DNA of 64,000 nt from Lachnoclostridium sp. UBA3262 (GTDB lineage Bacteria > Bacillota > Clostridia > Lachnospirales > Lachnospiraceae): positions 5,358 through 69,357 of the forward strand of contig DEUM01000005.1 of assembly GCA_002362575.1 (NCBI GenBank), written 5' to 3'. The notes under the pieces are model-generated. The model made no database searches and was not told where the DNA came from. It was given only the letters and a program-made list of their open reading frames with translations. This document shows positions 8,715-16,730 of this stretch, in pieces. How positions within the stretch are numbered: position 1 is the first letter of the stretch; each line of letters begins with the position of its first letter. The position numbers and the translations under genes were made by a program.

Positions 8715-9917
8715 TCATTCTCCCAAAAAAATATTCATCAGCTTATATCCATCTTCCAGATAGCTGCCACTTGCTTTTGCTTCTTTTTCGTTATAATGCC
8801 AATCATGGTCGGATACCTTCGTGCTGTCATACAGCATATATGGTATCGGCTCGCTCGAATGTGTCCTCGTACAAATTGGCGTCGGATGGTCCGGAAGCAC
8901 AATCAAACGGTAGTCCTCACCTGAAGCATCCATTTTTTCAATAACACGCGATAATATTCTCGCATCTATATTTTCAATTGCCTTAATCTTTCTTTCCACA
9001 CTGCCCTGATGTCCCATCTCATCCGGGGCTTCAATGTGAACATAGGCAAAATCAAAGCCATCCTCTAACAGTGCTTTTATGGCAGCGTCTGCTTTCCCCT
9101 CGTAATTTGTTTCCAGCGTTCCGTCTGCTCCGTCTACAACAATATTTGTCATATCCGCGCCTACAGCAATTCCTTTCAGCAAATCAACTGCTGAAATCAT
9201 CACGCCTTTTTTCCCAAATTTCCCTTCGAAGGAATCCAGAACCGGCTTTGTTCCGGCGCCCCAGAACCAGAGAGAATTTGCTTTGTTGAGTCCCTTCTTC
9301 GCACGCTCCTCATTGATTGGATGATGATTCAAAATATCATAGCTCTTTTTCATCATCTCATGTAACATCCTGTCCTCCGGCAGATAATCACCGATACACT
9401 TACCAAGAATATCATGAGGAGGCGTCATTTCTGTAACTTGTCCGTTCTTCCAAATCATACAGTGGCGGTAGCTTGTGCCAAGCCAGAACTGATAAATATC
9501 ATTTTCCAGCTCCTTTTTCACGGCATCCAAAAGGACTCCTGCATCCTCTGTGGAAATCTCTCCACTGCTGTGGTCTATTATCGTGCGCTCCTCATAGGAG
9601 TCTTCGTCCTCCGACAACGTTACAATATTACAACGGATGGCAATATCTGAATCCTCCATCGGCGCGCCAATACTTAACGCCTCCAACGGCGAACGTCCTG
9701 TATAATATTTTTCCGGATTATATCCTAATACGGCAAGGTTTGCTGTATCACTTCCCGGCTTCATACCGTCCGGAATCGTTTTTGCCATACCGATTGCCGA
9801 CTTTAACGCCAGCTTATCCATATTTGGTGTTTTTGCATATTCCAAGGGAGTCTTATTCCCTAATTCTGCAATCGGCTCATCTGCCATACCATCACATAAT
9901 ATCAACACATACTTCAT
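8715..9917 (-). CDS. ApgM-like phosphoglycerate mutase / proposed homoserine kinase
   Basis: 400 residues of the alkaline-phosphatase superfamily, archaeal-type cofactor-independent phosphoglycerate mutase branch. It starts MKYVLILCDGMADEP, with a metal-binding Asp. The probable nucleophile serine is in MKPGSDTAN near residue 57, and VLPDHPTP and THSSEP hold C-terminal metal ligands. It lies 30 bases downstream of homoserine dehydrogenase. In many Clostridia this pairing, with no thrB nearby, led to the proposal that these ApgM-like proteins act as homoserine kinases. The context supports that reading here, but phosphoglycerate mutase activity cannot be excluded from sequence. Confidence 0.85.
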   Translation of the reverse strand: MKYVLILCDGMADEPIAELGNKTPLEYAKTPNMDKLALKSAIGMAKTIPDGMKPGSDTANLAVLGYNPEKYYTGRSPLEALSIGAPMEDSDIAIRCNIVTLSEDEDSYEERTIIDHSSGEISTEDAGVLLDAVKKELENDIYQFWLGTSYRHCMIWKNGQVTEMTPPHDILGKCIGDYLPEDRMLHEMMKKSYDILNHHPINEERAKKGLNKANSLWFWGAGTKPVLDSFEGKFGKKGVMISAVDLLKGIAVGADMTNIVVDGADGTLETNYEGKADAAIKALLEDGFDFAYVHIEAPDEMGHQGSVERKIKAIENIDARILSRVIEKMDASGEDYRLIVLPDHPTPICTRTHSSEPIPYMLYDSTKVSDHDWHYNEKEAKASGSYLEDGYKLMNIFLGE

Positions 9918-9947
9918 AGTACGCCCGCCTCCATTTTCTATCGAACA

Positions 9948-11153
9948 CTAAAATCCTACCCGGATGCGCGTTATGAAACTATCGAATCCAGCTATTTTTT
10001 CATTAAAATCTTTTTCCTTCATCTTTTCCGTAATAAATCCGAACTCATCGGAGATTCCACCGTCAATCGGCTCTATTTCGCCAAACTCTGCCTCCGCTTT
10101 TCCTTTTTCAGAAGCGCCAATACGGACAAAGAAACGGTTCTCCATTTCATCCATAGGAGCAACCTCCTGCTTTTCATCCTCCCAAATCGTCATGACATTT
10201 ACATTCATATGCTTCACAGCATCTACTACGTCCGACACGACAGCGCTTGCTGTTGCTTCCTTTCCAGCGCCCTTGCCATAAAACATAACATCGCCCAGCA
10301 TATTGCCGGTCACACAAATCGCATTGAAAACATCATCCACACTAAAAAGCGGATTATCATTCTTAATCATCTGCGGCGCTACCATTGCATACAACTTGCC
10401 GCCAACCTTTTTACTGGAGCCAAAAATTTTAATCGCAGCACCGATAGCCTTTGCATACCGGAAATCCTCCGCTGTAATTTTCGTAATTCCCTCCGTGTAA
10501 ATGTCTTCGTAATCTACCTGCTGCCCATAAGCAAGGGAAGTGAGAATGGCAATTTTCCGGCAGGCATCGTAGCCCTCCACATCGGCTGTCGGATCTTTCT
10601 CAGCATAACCCAGTTCCTGTGCTTCCTTTAACACATCTGCAAAATCAGAACCTTCCTTTGCCATTTTCGTCAATATATAATTTGTCGTTCCATTTAAAAT
10701 ACCGTTAATCTGCTCAATTTTATCTGCCGTCAGACTCTGGTTCAACGGACGGATAACGGGAATACCGCCGCCGACACTCGCCTCAAATAAAAAGTTTACC
10801 TTTTTACTTTTGGCAATATGTACAAGCTCCGCACCATAAGCCGCCACCAGTTCTTTGTTCGATGTACAGACACTCTTGCCAGACTGCAGGGCTGTTTTTA
10901 CAAACTCATACGCCGGTTTTGTCCCTCCCATCGTTTCAACAACAATCGAGATTTCCGGATCCTCAGCAATAATGCTGTAATCATGTACTACCTTACTCTG
11001 CACCGGATCTCCCGGAAAATCCCTCAAATCCAGCACGTATTTCACTTCTACTTCCTGTCCGGCGCGCTTGGCGATTACTTTCGCATTTGTATTCAGCACT
11101 TCCACAACGCCTGAGCCTACTGTTCCATAACCTAATACTGCTATCTTAATCAT
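9948..11153 (-). CDS. hom: Homoserine dehydrogenase
   Basis: Reduces aspartate semialdehyde to homoserine for threonine and methionine synthesis. It is 401 residues. The NAD(P)-binding glycine motif is GYGTVGSGV at 7-15. The family segment around GYAEKDPTADVEGYDACRK (about 185-203) carries the catalytic Asp/Lys region. The C-terminal ~60 residues fit a short ACT-like tail (FFVRIGASEKG...), suggesting feedback control. The start overlaps the end of the CheW-like gene by 8 bases, so the two are translationally coupled. Confidence 0.95.
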   Translation of the reverse strand: MIKIAVLGYGTVGSGVVEVLNTNAKVIAKRAGQEVEVKYVLDLRDFPGDPVQSKVVHDYSIIAEDPEISIVVETMGGTKPAYEFVKTALQSGKSVCTSNKELVAAYGAELVHIAKSKKVNFLFEASVGGGIPVIRPLNQSLTADKIEQINGILNGTTNYILTKMAKEGSDFADVLKEAQELGYAEKDPTADVEGYDACRKIAILTSLAYGQQVDYEDIYTEGITKITAEDFRYAKAIGAAIKIFGSSKKVGGKLYAMVAPQMIKNDNPLFSVDDVFNAICVTGNMLGDVMFYGKGAGKEATASAVVSDVVDAVKHMNVNVMTIWEDEKQEVAPMDEMENRFFVRIGASEKGKAEAEFGEIEPIDGGISDEFGFITEKMKEKDFNEKIAGFDSFITRIRVGF

Positions 11154-11628
11154 TTTCTTCCTTTCCTTCCGACATAAAATTATCCGTTGCCTTATCCACG
11201 TTCTCCCAATCTTCCCTGCGCAGGAGATTTTCTGGATTTATTACTATGACAAGATGGGTTTCGTCTTTTACAACAAAATCTGCATACCTTGTTTCTTTGG
11301 TCTGCATAATAGGTGGAAACTGCTGGACACTGTCCTCATCCGCCTTTAGAATTTTAGAAATTCCGTCCGCTACACATGCCAGCTTGCCGTGTGAGGTAAG
11401 GAAAATAAGATACTTCGTATCCTCCGTTACCGGGACGGGCGGAAGGACAAGCTGTTTCTTAATATTCAGTACCGGAATGACTTCCTCCCGAATCATCACA
11501 ATTCCCTGCAGACACTCCGGCATCTCTGCCGCCTGCGTCATATCGACATAATTTTCTATGCCCTGCATCTTGTCAACCTCAACCCCATATTCCTTTCCGC
11601 TCAGAAAAAATGTAACAATTTCTTTCAT
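11146..11628 (-). CDS. CheW-like domain protein
   Basis: 160 residues, one CheW domain: EIVTFFLSGKEYGVEVDKM at the N-terminus, the conserved GIVMIREEVIPVLNI near 43-57 and GKLACVADGISKIL further on. In other bacteria CheW couples receptors to CheA. It is an orphan here, without cheA or receptors, placed between prfB (27-base gap) and hom (8-base overlap) in the same transcript. The last ~25 residues are acidic and poorly conserved in appearance. Confidence 0.87.
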   Translation of the reverse strand: MKEIVTFFLSGKEYGVEVDKMQGIENYVDMTQAAEMPECLQGIVMIREEVIPVLNIKKQLVLPPVPVTEDTKYLIFLTSHGKLACVADGISKILKADEDSVQQFPPIMQTKETRYADFVVKDETHLVIVINPENLLRREDWENVDKATDNFMSEGKEEND

Positions 11629-11655
11629 ATACTCTAATCTCCATTCCTTTGACGC

Positions 11656-12760
11656 TTAACTGTTTATCCATTTCAGATAAGCATTCATAAACATATCAAT
11701 ATCGCCATCCATTACTGCCGATACATTTCCAGTCTCTGCATTGGTTCGATGGTCCTTTACCATCGTATAGGGCTGCATAACATAGGAGCGAATCTGGCTT
11801 CCCCAGCCAATTTCTTTCACTTCTCCGCGGATATCCGACTCCTTTTCCAGATTTTCCTGTTCCCGCAAAAGAAGAAGCTTTGCCTTTAACATCTGCATTG
11901 CCTTATCTTTATTCATATGCTGGGAACGCTCATTCTGGCACTGGACGACAATCCCTGTCGGAAAATGTGTAATTCGGATTGCCGAGGACGTCTTATTAAT
12001 ATGCTGCCCACCGGCCCCACTGGAACGGTAAGTATCAATCCGTATATCCTCATCCGCAATCTCTATGTCAATATCCTGCTCGATATCCGGCATAACATCA
12101 CAGGAGACAAAGGAGGTCTGCCTCTTTCCTGCCGCATTAAACGGTGAAATACGCACAAGGCGGTGTACACCGTGCTCGCTTTTCAGATAGCCGTATACAT
12201 TCTCCCCGCTAATTTCCAATGTTACTGACTTTAACCCGGCTTCCTCGCCATCCAGAGAATCCAGCACCTTCACGGAAAAGCCCCGCTTATCTGCCCAGCG
12301 CTCATACATACGGCATAACATGCTTGCCCAGTCGCAACTCTCCGTACCACCTGCTCCGGCATGAAGTGTCAATATTGCATTTTCTGAATCGTGTTCCCCA
12401 GTCAACATCGTCGTAATGCGAAGATTCTCAAAATCCTGACAAAACTCCTCAAACTCGTGTTGAACCTCCGGAATCATCTCCTCGTCGTCATCCTCGTTAC
12501 CCATCTCAATTAATGTCATGATATCTTCATACGATGTGCTAAGACGGTCGGCGCGCTCTACGATACTCTTTAAATCTTTAACCTCTTTCATGGAAGCGCT
12601 TGCCTTCTCTGAATCATCCCAAAAATCAGGCGCCTCCATATTTCTTTCCAGTTCCTCGATTCTCAGCTTCTTATCTGCTAAGTTAAAGTGAATCCCTTAC
12701 TTCCAAAAGTGGTTTCTCAAAACTGCTTAATTCAATTCGGATGTTATCCAGTTCAACCAC
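11656..12760 (-). CDS. prfB: Peptide chain release factor 2, expressed by programmed +1 frameshift
   Basis: Terminates translation at UGA and UAA. The gene is in two frames. The first runs from a GTG at 12760 (AGGTGG seven bases upstream) for 25 codons and stops at TAA in codon 26 (12683-12685). The second is entered by a +1 shift and continues without interruption to 11656. The product is 367 residues, normal for RF2. SPF (in RLVRISPFNAAG) is the RF2 stop-recognition tripeptide, and GGQ is in SSGAGGQHINK. Codon 26 is the same position as in other bacteria. The shift codon is CTT and the stop is TAA rather than the usual TGA. It lies downstream of secA, as in other Firmicutes. Confidence 0.95.
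12682..12698 (-). promoter_or_regulatory. prfB programmed frameshift site (CTT TAA C)
   Basis: Reading 5'-3' on the minus strand the site is AAGGGATTCACTTTAAC: a Shine-Dalgarno-like AAGGG, a short spacer, slippery CTT and the in-frame stop TAA. Slipping one base gives TTT then AAC and restores the RF2 frame. Known sites are built the same way but normally carry TGA. Confidence 0.88.
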
Positions 12761-12785
12761 AAAATCACCACCTAAATTTTTATTT

Positions 12786-12808
12786 TAGAAAAACGCTATG
12801 CGTTTTTA
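12786..12808 (-). terminator. Hairpin between secA and prfB
   Basis: Perfect 8-bp stem AAAAACGC / GCGTTTTT with a 3-base loop. The T-rich 3' arm makes it a weak terminator or attenuator on the minus strand. It would lower read-through from secA into prfB. Confidence 0.6.
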
Positions 12809-12831
12809 AGAGCGTTAGTTTTCACAACGCT

Positions 12832-15393
12832 TCAGCGCCCACAGCAGTATTTATATTTTTTACCGCTTCCGCAAGGGCACGGCGCATTTCTGCTGATTTT
12901 CTCTGACTTTCTCACAACCGGACCGCTTGCAGAATCATCCTTGTTCGTTCCGGTAACTTCGGCAACCTGCTCACGTTCTACCTTCTGCTCAATACGCACA
13001 TGCATCAGCATCTTTACCGTTTCCTCACGAATGGATTCTGTCATTTCCGTAAACATATCGTAGCCCTGTCTGCGGTACTCAACGACCGGCTCACGCTGGC
13101 CATACGCCTGCAGACCAATTCCCTGACGGAGCTGGTCCATATCATCAATATGGTCCATCCAGCGGCTGTCCGTAACTTTCAGGACAATTACCCTCTCCAT
13201 TTCACGAATCTGCTCTGTCTCAGCGAACTCTGCTTCCTTGCTCTCATATATACGCAGAGCTTCCTCCTTCAGATCCTGAATCAGGCTGCTTTTGGAAATA
13301 CTTTTATCCGTCTCCGGATTATAAGAGATTGGTTCAACCGGAATCATCGGAATCAGTATTTCATTCAATTCGTTCAGATTCCACTCCTCCGGCGGCTGGT
13401 CGTCTCCAATTACTGCATTTACATATTTATCCACTAAATCATCAATCATGCCAATGATAGTATCCCGCATATCATCGCCATCTAGAACCTTACGGCGTTC
13501 CGCATAAATAACTTCTCTCTGCTCATTGTTTACTTCATCATACTCAAGCAGATTCTTACGAATTCCGTAGTTATTCCCCTCAATCTTCTTCTGTGCACGC
13601 TCAATCGCCTTATTCAGCATCTTATGCTGAATCTGTTCTCCCTCCGGCATGCCAAGGGAATTAAACATCTGCATAAGATTTTGTGAACCGAATAAGCGCA
13701 TCAAGTCATCTTCCAGAGAAATATAAAACTTCGACTCACCCGGATCGCCCTGACGTCCGGCACGTCCACGGAGCTGGTTATCAATTCGTCTGGACTCATG
13801 GCGCTCCGTACCAATTATCTTCAAACCGCCAAGCTCTGTCACGCCTTCGCCAAGCTTAATATCTGTACCACGTCCTGCCATGTTTGTCGCTATCGTTACA
13901 GCGCCCTTTACACCGGCATCCGCGATAATTTCTGCTTCCATCTCATGGAACTTCGCATTCAGCACCTTATGAGGTATACCTTTTTTCTTCAACATCTGCG
14001 AGAGTTCTTCTGAAGCGTCAATCGTAATCGTACCGACTAACACCGGTTGTCCTTTTGCATGACTTTTTTCAATATCCTCGACTATAGCATTCAGCTTTTC
14101 ACGTTTTGTCTTATAAACAGCATCATTATGGTCTTTACGCTGTACCGGAAGATTCGTAGGGACTTCCACAACATCCATTCCATAAATCTCGCGGAACTCC
14201 TTTTCCTCGGTCAGCGCTGTACCCGTCATACCGCATTTCTTTTTATACTTATTAAAGAAGTTCTGGAACGTAATCGTCGCCAGCGTCTTGCTCTCCCTCT
14301 TTACCTTCACGTGTTCCTTTGCCTCTATTGCCTGATGAAGGCCGTCGGAATAACGCCGCCCCGGCATAATACGTCCGGTAAACTCATCCACGATGAGTAC
14401 CTGATCATCCTTCACGACATAATCTTTATCCAAATGCATGAGGGCATGGGCACGCAGGGACAGGTTTACGCAGTGCTGTATCTCTAGATTCTCCGGATCC
14501 GCCAGATTCTCCAGATGGAAAAACCGCTCCACCTTCTTGATACCCTGTGCCGTCAGGTTTACCGTCTTCTCCTTTTCATTTGCGACATAATCGCCCGTTT
14601 CATTATTATCTTCTTTCATAAGAATATCCATTTTGGATAATTCCTTCTCCGTACCCTTTTTCAACTGGCGAACCAGATTATCACACGCCTCGTATATCTT
14701 TGTCGATTTACCACTTGAACCGGAAATAATAAGCGGCGTCCTCGCCTCATCAATCAAAACCGAGTCAACCTCGTCCACAATCGCATAATGAAGATCTCTC
14801 TGTACAAGCTGTTCCTTATAAATTACCATATTATCACGCAGATAATCAAAACCAAGCTCATTATTTGTGGCGTAAGTAATATCACAGTTATATGCTTCCC
14901 GGCGCTCATCGTTATCCATACTATTTAAAATCACACCTACCGTTAAACCGAGAAACTCATGAATCTGTCCCATCCACTCGGCATCACGCTTTGCCAGATA
15001 ATCATTGACCGTCACAATATGGACGCCCTTTCCTTCCAGTGCATTCAAATAAGCCGGCAGCGTAGATACCAGCGTCTTACCTTCTCCGGTACGCATCTCC
15101 GTGATACGCCCCTGATGTAAAATTACACCACCAATTAGCTGAACCCGGAAATGCCGCAGCCCAATCGTTCTTTTAGAAGCCTCCCGGACAACAGCATATG
15201 CTTCCGGCATAATATCATCCAGTGTCTCTCCGTCCGCCAGCCTCTTTTTAAACTCGGACGTCTTTGCTCTCAGTTCCTCATCTGAAAGTTTCTCCATCTC
15301 AGGCTCCATCGCCTCTATTTTATTTACGACAGGTATTACTCTCTTAACCTCCCGCTCACTGTGAGTTCCTATTACTTTACTTAATAATCCCAT
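12832..15393 (-). CDS. secA: Preprotein translocase ATPase SecA
   Basis: Motor of the Sec export pathway. 853 residues, the normal length. It starts MGLLSKVIGTHSEREVKR. The nucleotide-binding loop is MRTGEGKTLVS near residue 100, the DEAD-type box appears as IVDEVDSVLIDEARTPL near 210, and IGTERHESRRIDNQLRGRAGRQGDPG near 530 carries the helicase motif VI arginines. The C-terminus CPCGSGKKYKYCCG is the zinc-binding SEC-C motif for SecB/ribosome contacts. It is transcribed from its own promoter downstream of hpf. Confidence 0.98.
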   Translation of the reverse strand: MGLLSKVIGTHSEREVKRVIPVVNKIEAMEPEMEKLSDEELRAKTSEFKKRLADGETLDDIMPEAYAVVREASKRTIGLRHFRVQLIGGVILHQGRITEMRTGEGKTLVSTLPAYLNALEGKGVHIVTVNDYLAKRDAEWMGQIHEFLGLTVGVILNSMDNDERREAYNCDITYATNNELGFDYLRDNMVIYKEQLVQRDLHYAIVDEVDSVLIDEARTPLIISGSSGKSTKIYEACDNLVRQLKKGTEKELSKMDILMKEDNNETGDYVANEKEKTVNLTAQGIKKVERFFHLENLADPENLEIQHCVNLSLRAHALMHLDKDYVVKDDQVLIVDEFTGRIMPGRRYSDGLHQAIEAKEHVKVKRESKTLATITFQNFFNKYKKKCGMTGTALTEEKEFREIYGMDVVEVPTNLPVQRKDHNDAVYKTKREKLNAIVEDIEKSHAKGQPVLVGTITIDASEELSQMLKKKGIPHKVLNAKFHEMEAEIIADAGVKGAVTIATNMAGRGTDIKLGEGVTELGGLKIIGTERHESRRIDNQLRGRAGRQGDPGESKFYISLEDDLMRLFGSQNLMQMFNSLGMPEGEQIQHKMLNKAIERAQKKIEGNNYGIRKNLLEYDEVNNEQREVIYAERRKVLDGDDMRDTIIGMIDDLVDKYVNAVIGDDQPPEEWNLNELNEILIPMIPVEPISYNPETDKSISKSSLIQDLKEEALRIYESKEAEFAETEQIREMERVIVLKVTDSRWMDHIDDMDQLRQGIGLQAYGQREPVVEYRRQGYDMFTEMTESIREETVKMLMHVRIEQKVEREQVAEVTGTNKDDSASGPVVRKSEKISRNAPCPCGSGKKYKYCCGR

Positions 15394-15445
15394 GTTTCAC
15401 TCTCCAATTAGTTTACTGTTCACTTCGGGCGTTTCTACCCAAGTT

Positions 15446-15474
15446 ATTTTAACACTAGTTACAAGGCGTTTCAA
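15446..15474 (-). promoter_or_regulatory. secA promoter
   Basis: TTGAAA (15469-15474) and TAAAAT (15446-15451) with a 17-base spacer on the minus strand, about 50 bases upstream of the secA ATG. Good match to the vegetative sigma-A consensus. Confidence 0.7.
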
Positions 15475-15528
15475 CTAAAACTTTTTCCTTAAAATGAAAT
15501 CCATATAACTATAACTCTATAATAAGGT

Positions 15529-15564
15529 AAAAAAGGGGCACTTTCCCCTGTAGGAAAATGCCCC
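15529..15564 (-). terminator. hpf terminator
   Basis: Stem GGGGCAtTTTCC / GGGGAAAgTGCCCC-type hairpin followed by TTTTTT on the minus strand, about 60 bases after the hpf stop. It isolates hpf from secA. Confidence 0.85.
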
Positions 15565-15626
15565 GTCAATATTTACTTACAAGATTTCTTTCTCTCTTTT
15601 ACTTTATCTGACAATGTCCAGACACT

Positions 15627-16154
15627 TTAGAATTCCGGCTCAATCAAGCCGTATGTATTTCCCTTTCTCTTATAAACTACATTCACTTCCTCCGTCTCAG
15701 CATTGCGGAAAACAAAGAAATTATGTCCCAATAATTCCATCTGTACGCAAGCCTCCTCCGGATCCATCGGCTTCATGGCAAATTTCTTAGAACGGATGAT
15801 ATTGATTTCTTCCTCATCATACACATCCTCATCAATAAATGCCTTGCTCAACTGTGCCGCATTCTGCTCCTTATCAATCAGCTTATTCTTATATTTACGA
15901 AGCTGCCTCTCAATGACTTCTTCTACAAGGTCAATGGATACATACATATCTGTGCTTGTCTCCTCTGCACGGATAATGCTCCCCTTCATCGGAATGGTAA
16001 CTTCAATCTTCTGACGATTCTTCTCTGTACTCATCGTAACATGTACTTTTGTCGTATCGTTAAAATATCTTTCCAGCTTACCAATCTTTTCTTCCACTGC
16101 TGAACGTAACCCTTCTGTTATGTCGATATTTTTTCCGCTAATTACTAAATTCAT
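15627..16154 (-). CDS. hpf: Ribosome hibernation promoting factor, long form
   Basis: Dimerises idle 70S ribosomes in stationary phase. 175 residues. The N-terminal S30AE domain (1-~105) begins MNLVISGKNIDITEGLR. The C-terminal dimerisation domain (~115-175) ends GNTYGLIEPEF, with the family landmark KPMDPEEACVQMELLGHNFFVFRN. Presence of both domains makes it the long HPF typical of Firmicutes. It sits directly upstream of secA, as in Bacillus. A putative raiA-motif RNA precedes it, but hpf has its own promoter. Confidence 0.96.
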   Translation of the reverse strand: MNLVISGKNIDITEGLRSAVEEKIGKLERYFNDTTKVHVTMSTEKNRQKIEVTIPMKGSIIRAEETSTDMYVSIDLVEEVIERQLRKYKNKLIDKEQNAAQLSKAFIDEDVYDEEEINIIRSKKFAMKPMDPEEACVQMELLGHNFFVFRNAETEEVNVVYKRKGNTYGLIEPEF

Positions 16155-16216
16155 AATGCTCAGCTCCTTTGCCCATAAGTTTCAAGTTAAATCTAACAGA
16201 TTTATCTCGTGAACTT

Positions 16217-16245
16217 ATTATACTACAAAACCACATTTTCGGCAA
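16217..16245 (-). promoter_or_regulatory. hpf promoter
   Basis: TTGCCG (16240-16245), 17-base spacer and a perfect TATAAT (16217-16222) on the minus strand, about 60 bases upstream of the hpf ATG. It lies downstream of the folded RNA, so hpf can be transcribed separately from it. Confidence 0.7.
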
Positions 16246-16261
16246 CAGAAAGTTTCCAGCG

Positions 16262-16442
16262 TTTAGGGAAATCGCTGAATCAGTTATCTTCTCTGGGCGG
16301 TGGGTATCCTACGTTCCTGTCCGAGATATCACTCCCAGCGAAAAATAAGTAGTCTCCTTCGTTTACAAACGTACTTCGCCGCCCTCTACAAACTGATTCA
16401 GCGATCGCCCTATTCGGAGTTTGACTTGAATTGTATGACAAA
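16262..16442 (-). ncRNA. Probable raiA-motif structured RNA
   Basis: This non-coding stretch upstream of hpf is closed by a 15-bp perfect inverted repeat: ATCGCTGAATCAGTT at 16271-16285 and its complement at 16390-16404. Inside, on the minus strand, are further pairing segments: GGGCGGCG against CACCGCCC, and the arms CGTTTGTAAACG and CTCGGACAGGAACG. Clostridial genomes carry a conserved RNA of about this size, the raiA motif, upstream of or near raiA/hpf. Position, strand and size all fit, but I have not aligned it to the Rfam model. A good promoter precedes it. The 3' end is uncertain. Little else explains conservation of such a long stem here. Confidence 0.7.
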
Positions 16443-16449
16443 TTAGCGA

Positions 16450-16478
16450 ATTGTAAAATAAGCGAATTTATCCTACAA
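16450..16478 (-). promoter_or_regulatory. Promoter of the raiA-like RNA
   Basis: TTGTAG (16473-16478), 17-base spacer and TACAAT (16450-16455) on the minus strand. The start would be near 16443, about 40 bases before the long closing stem. This supports a separately transcribed RNA. Confidence 0.6.
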
Positions 16479-16494
16479 AAGTCTACCATTTTTG

Positions 16495-16523
16495 TTGACA
16501 ATGTTGATAACTTTGTGTATAAC
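16495..16523 (+). promoter_or_regulatory. Strong sigma-A-type promoter with no known gene downstream
   Basis: On the plus strand a perfect TTGACA (16495-16500) is followed after exactly 17 bases by TATAAC (16518-16523). A transcript would begin near 16530 and run toward the hairpin at 16650-16683, about 150 bases, with no convincing reading frame. Two DnaA-box matches overlap the spacer and the -10. Confidence 0.6.
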
Positions 16524-16562
16524 TACCAACAATCGAAAAATCGCTCCTTTAAATGTGGATAA
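16502..16562 (-). promoter_or_regulatory. Cluster of three DnaA boxes
   Basis: Read on the minus strand: TTATCAACA at 16502-16510 (one base off consensus), TTATACACA at 16514-16522 and TTATCCACA at 16554-16562 (both perfect to TTATNCACA). All three face the same way, and the first two are 12 bases apart centre to centre, a spacing that allows cooperative DnaA binding. No dnaA/dnaN or other origin gene is nearby, so a regulatory or titration site is likelier than oriC. Confidence 0.6.
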
Positions 16563-16649
16563 TTTATAACTCGTCCCAGTCTACATTTGTCGGCGTACAA
16601 CCGTTCGTTTACAAATTGTATGACACTTTCCATATTCCCACAAATACAA

Positions 16650-16690
16650 AGCTGCGGTCATGCCCAATGCACTAACCGCAGCTATCATTT
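16650..16690. terminator. Hairpin between nlpC gene and the DnaA-box block
   Basis: Perfect 9-bp stem AGCTGCGGT / ACCGCAGCT with a 16-base loop, followed on the plus strand by ATCATTTTAAATTATTTT and on the minus strand by TTTGTATTTG. It can end the NlpC/P60 transcript and also the orphan plus-strand transcript. Confidence 0.6.
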
Positions 16691-16730
16691 TAAATTATTT
16701 TATTCGAGTGAAAAATTTATTTTTTACTCT

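Noticed and set aside
16280..16501. 73-codon minus-strand ORF over the raiA-like RNA
   Set aside because: Lies exactly on the folded RNA, has no Shine-Dalgarno and its composition is that of structured RNA, not protein.
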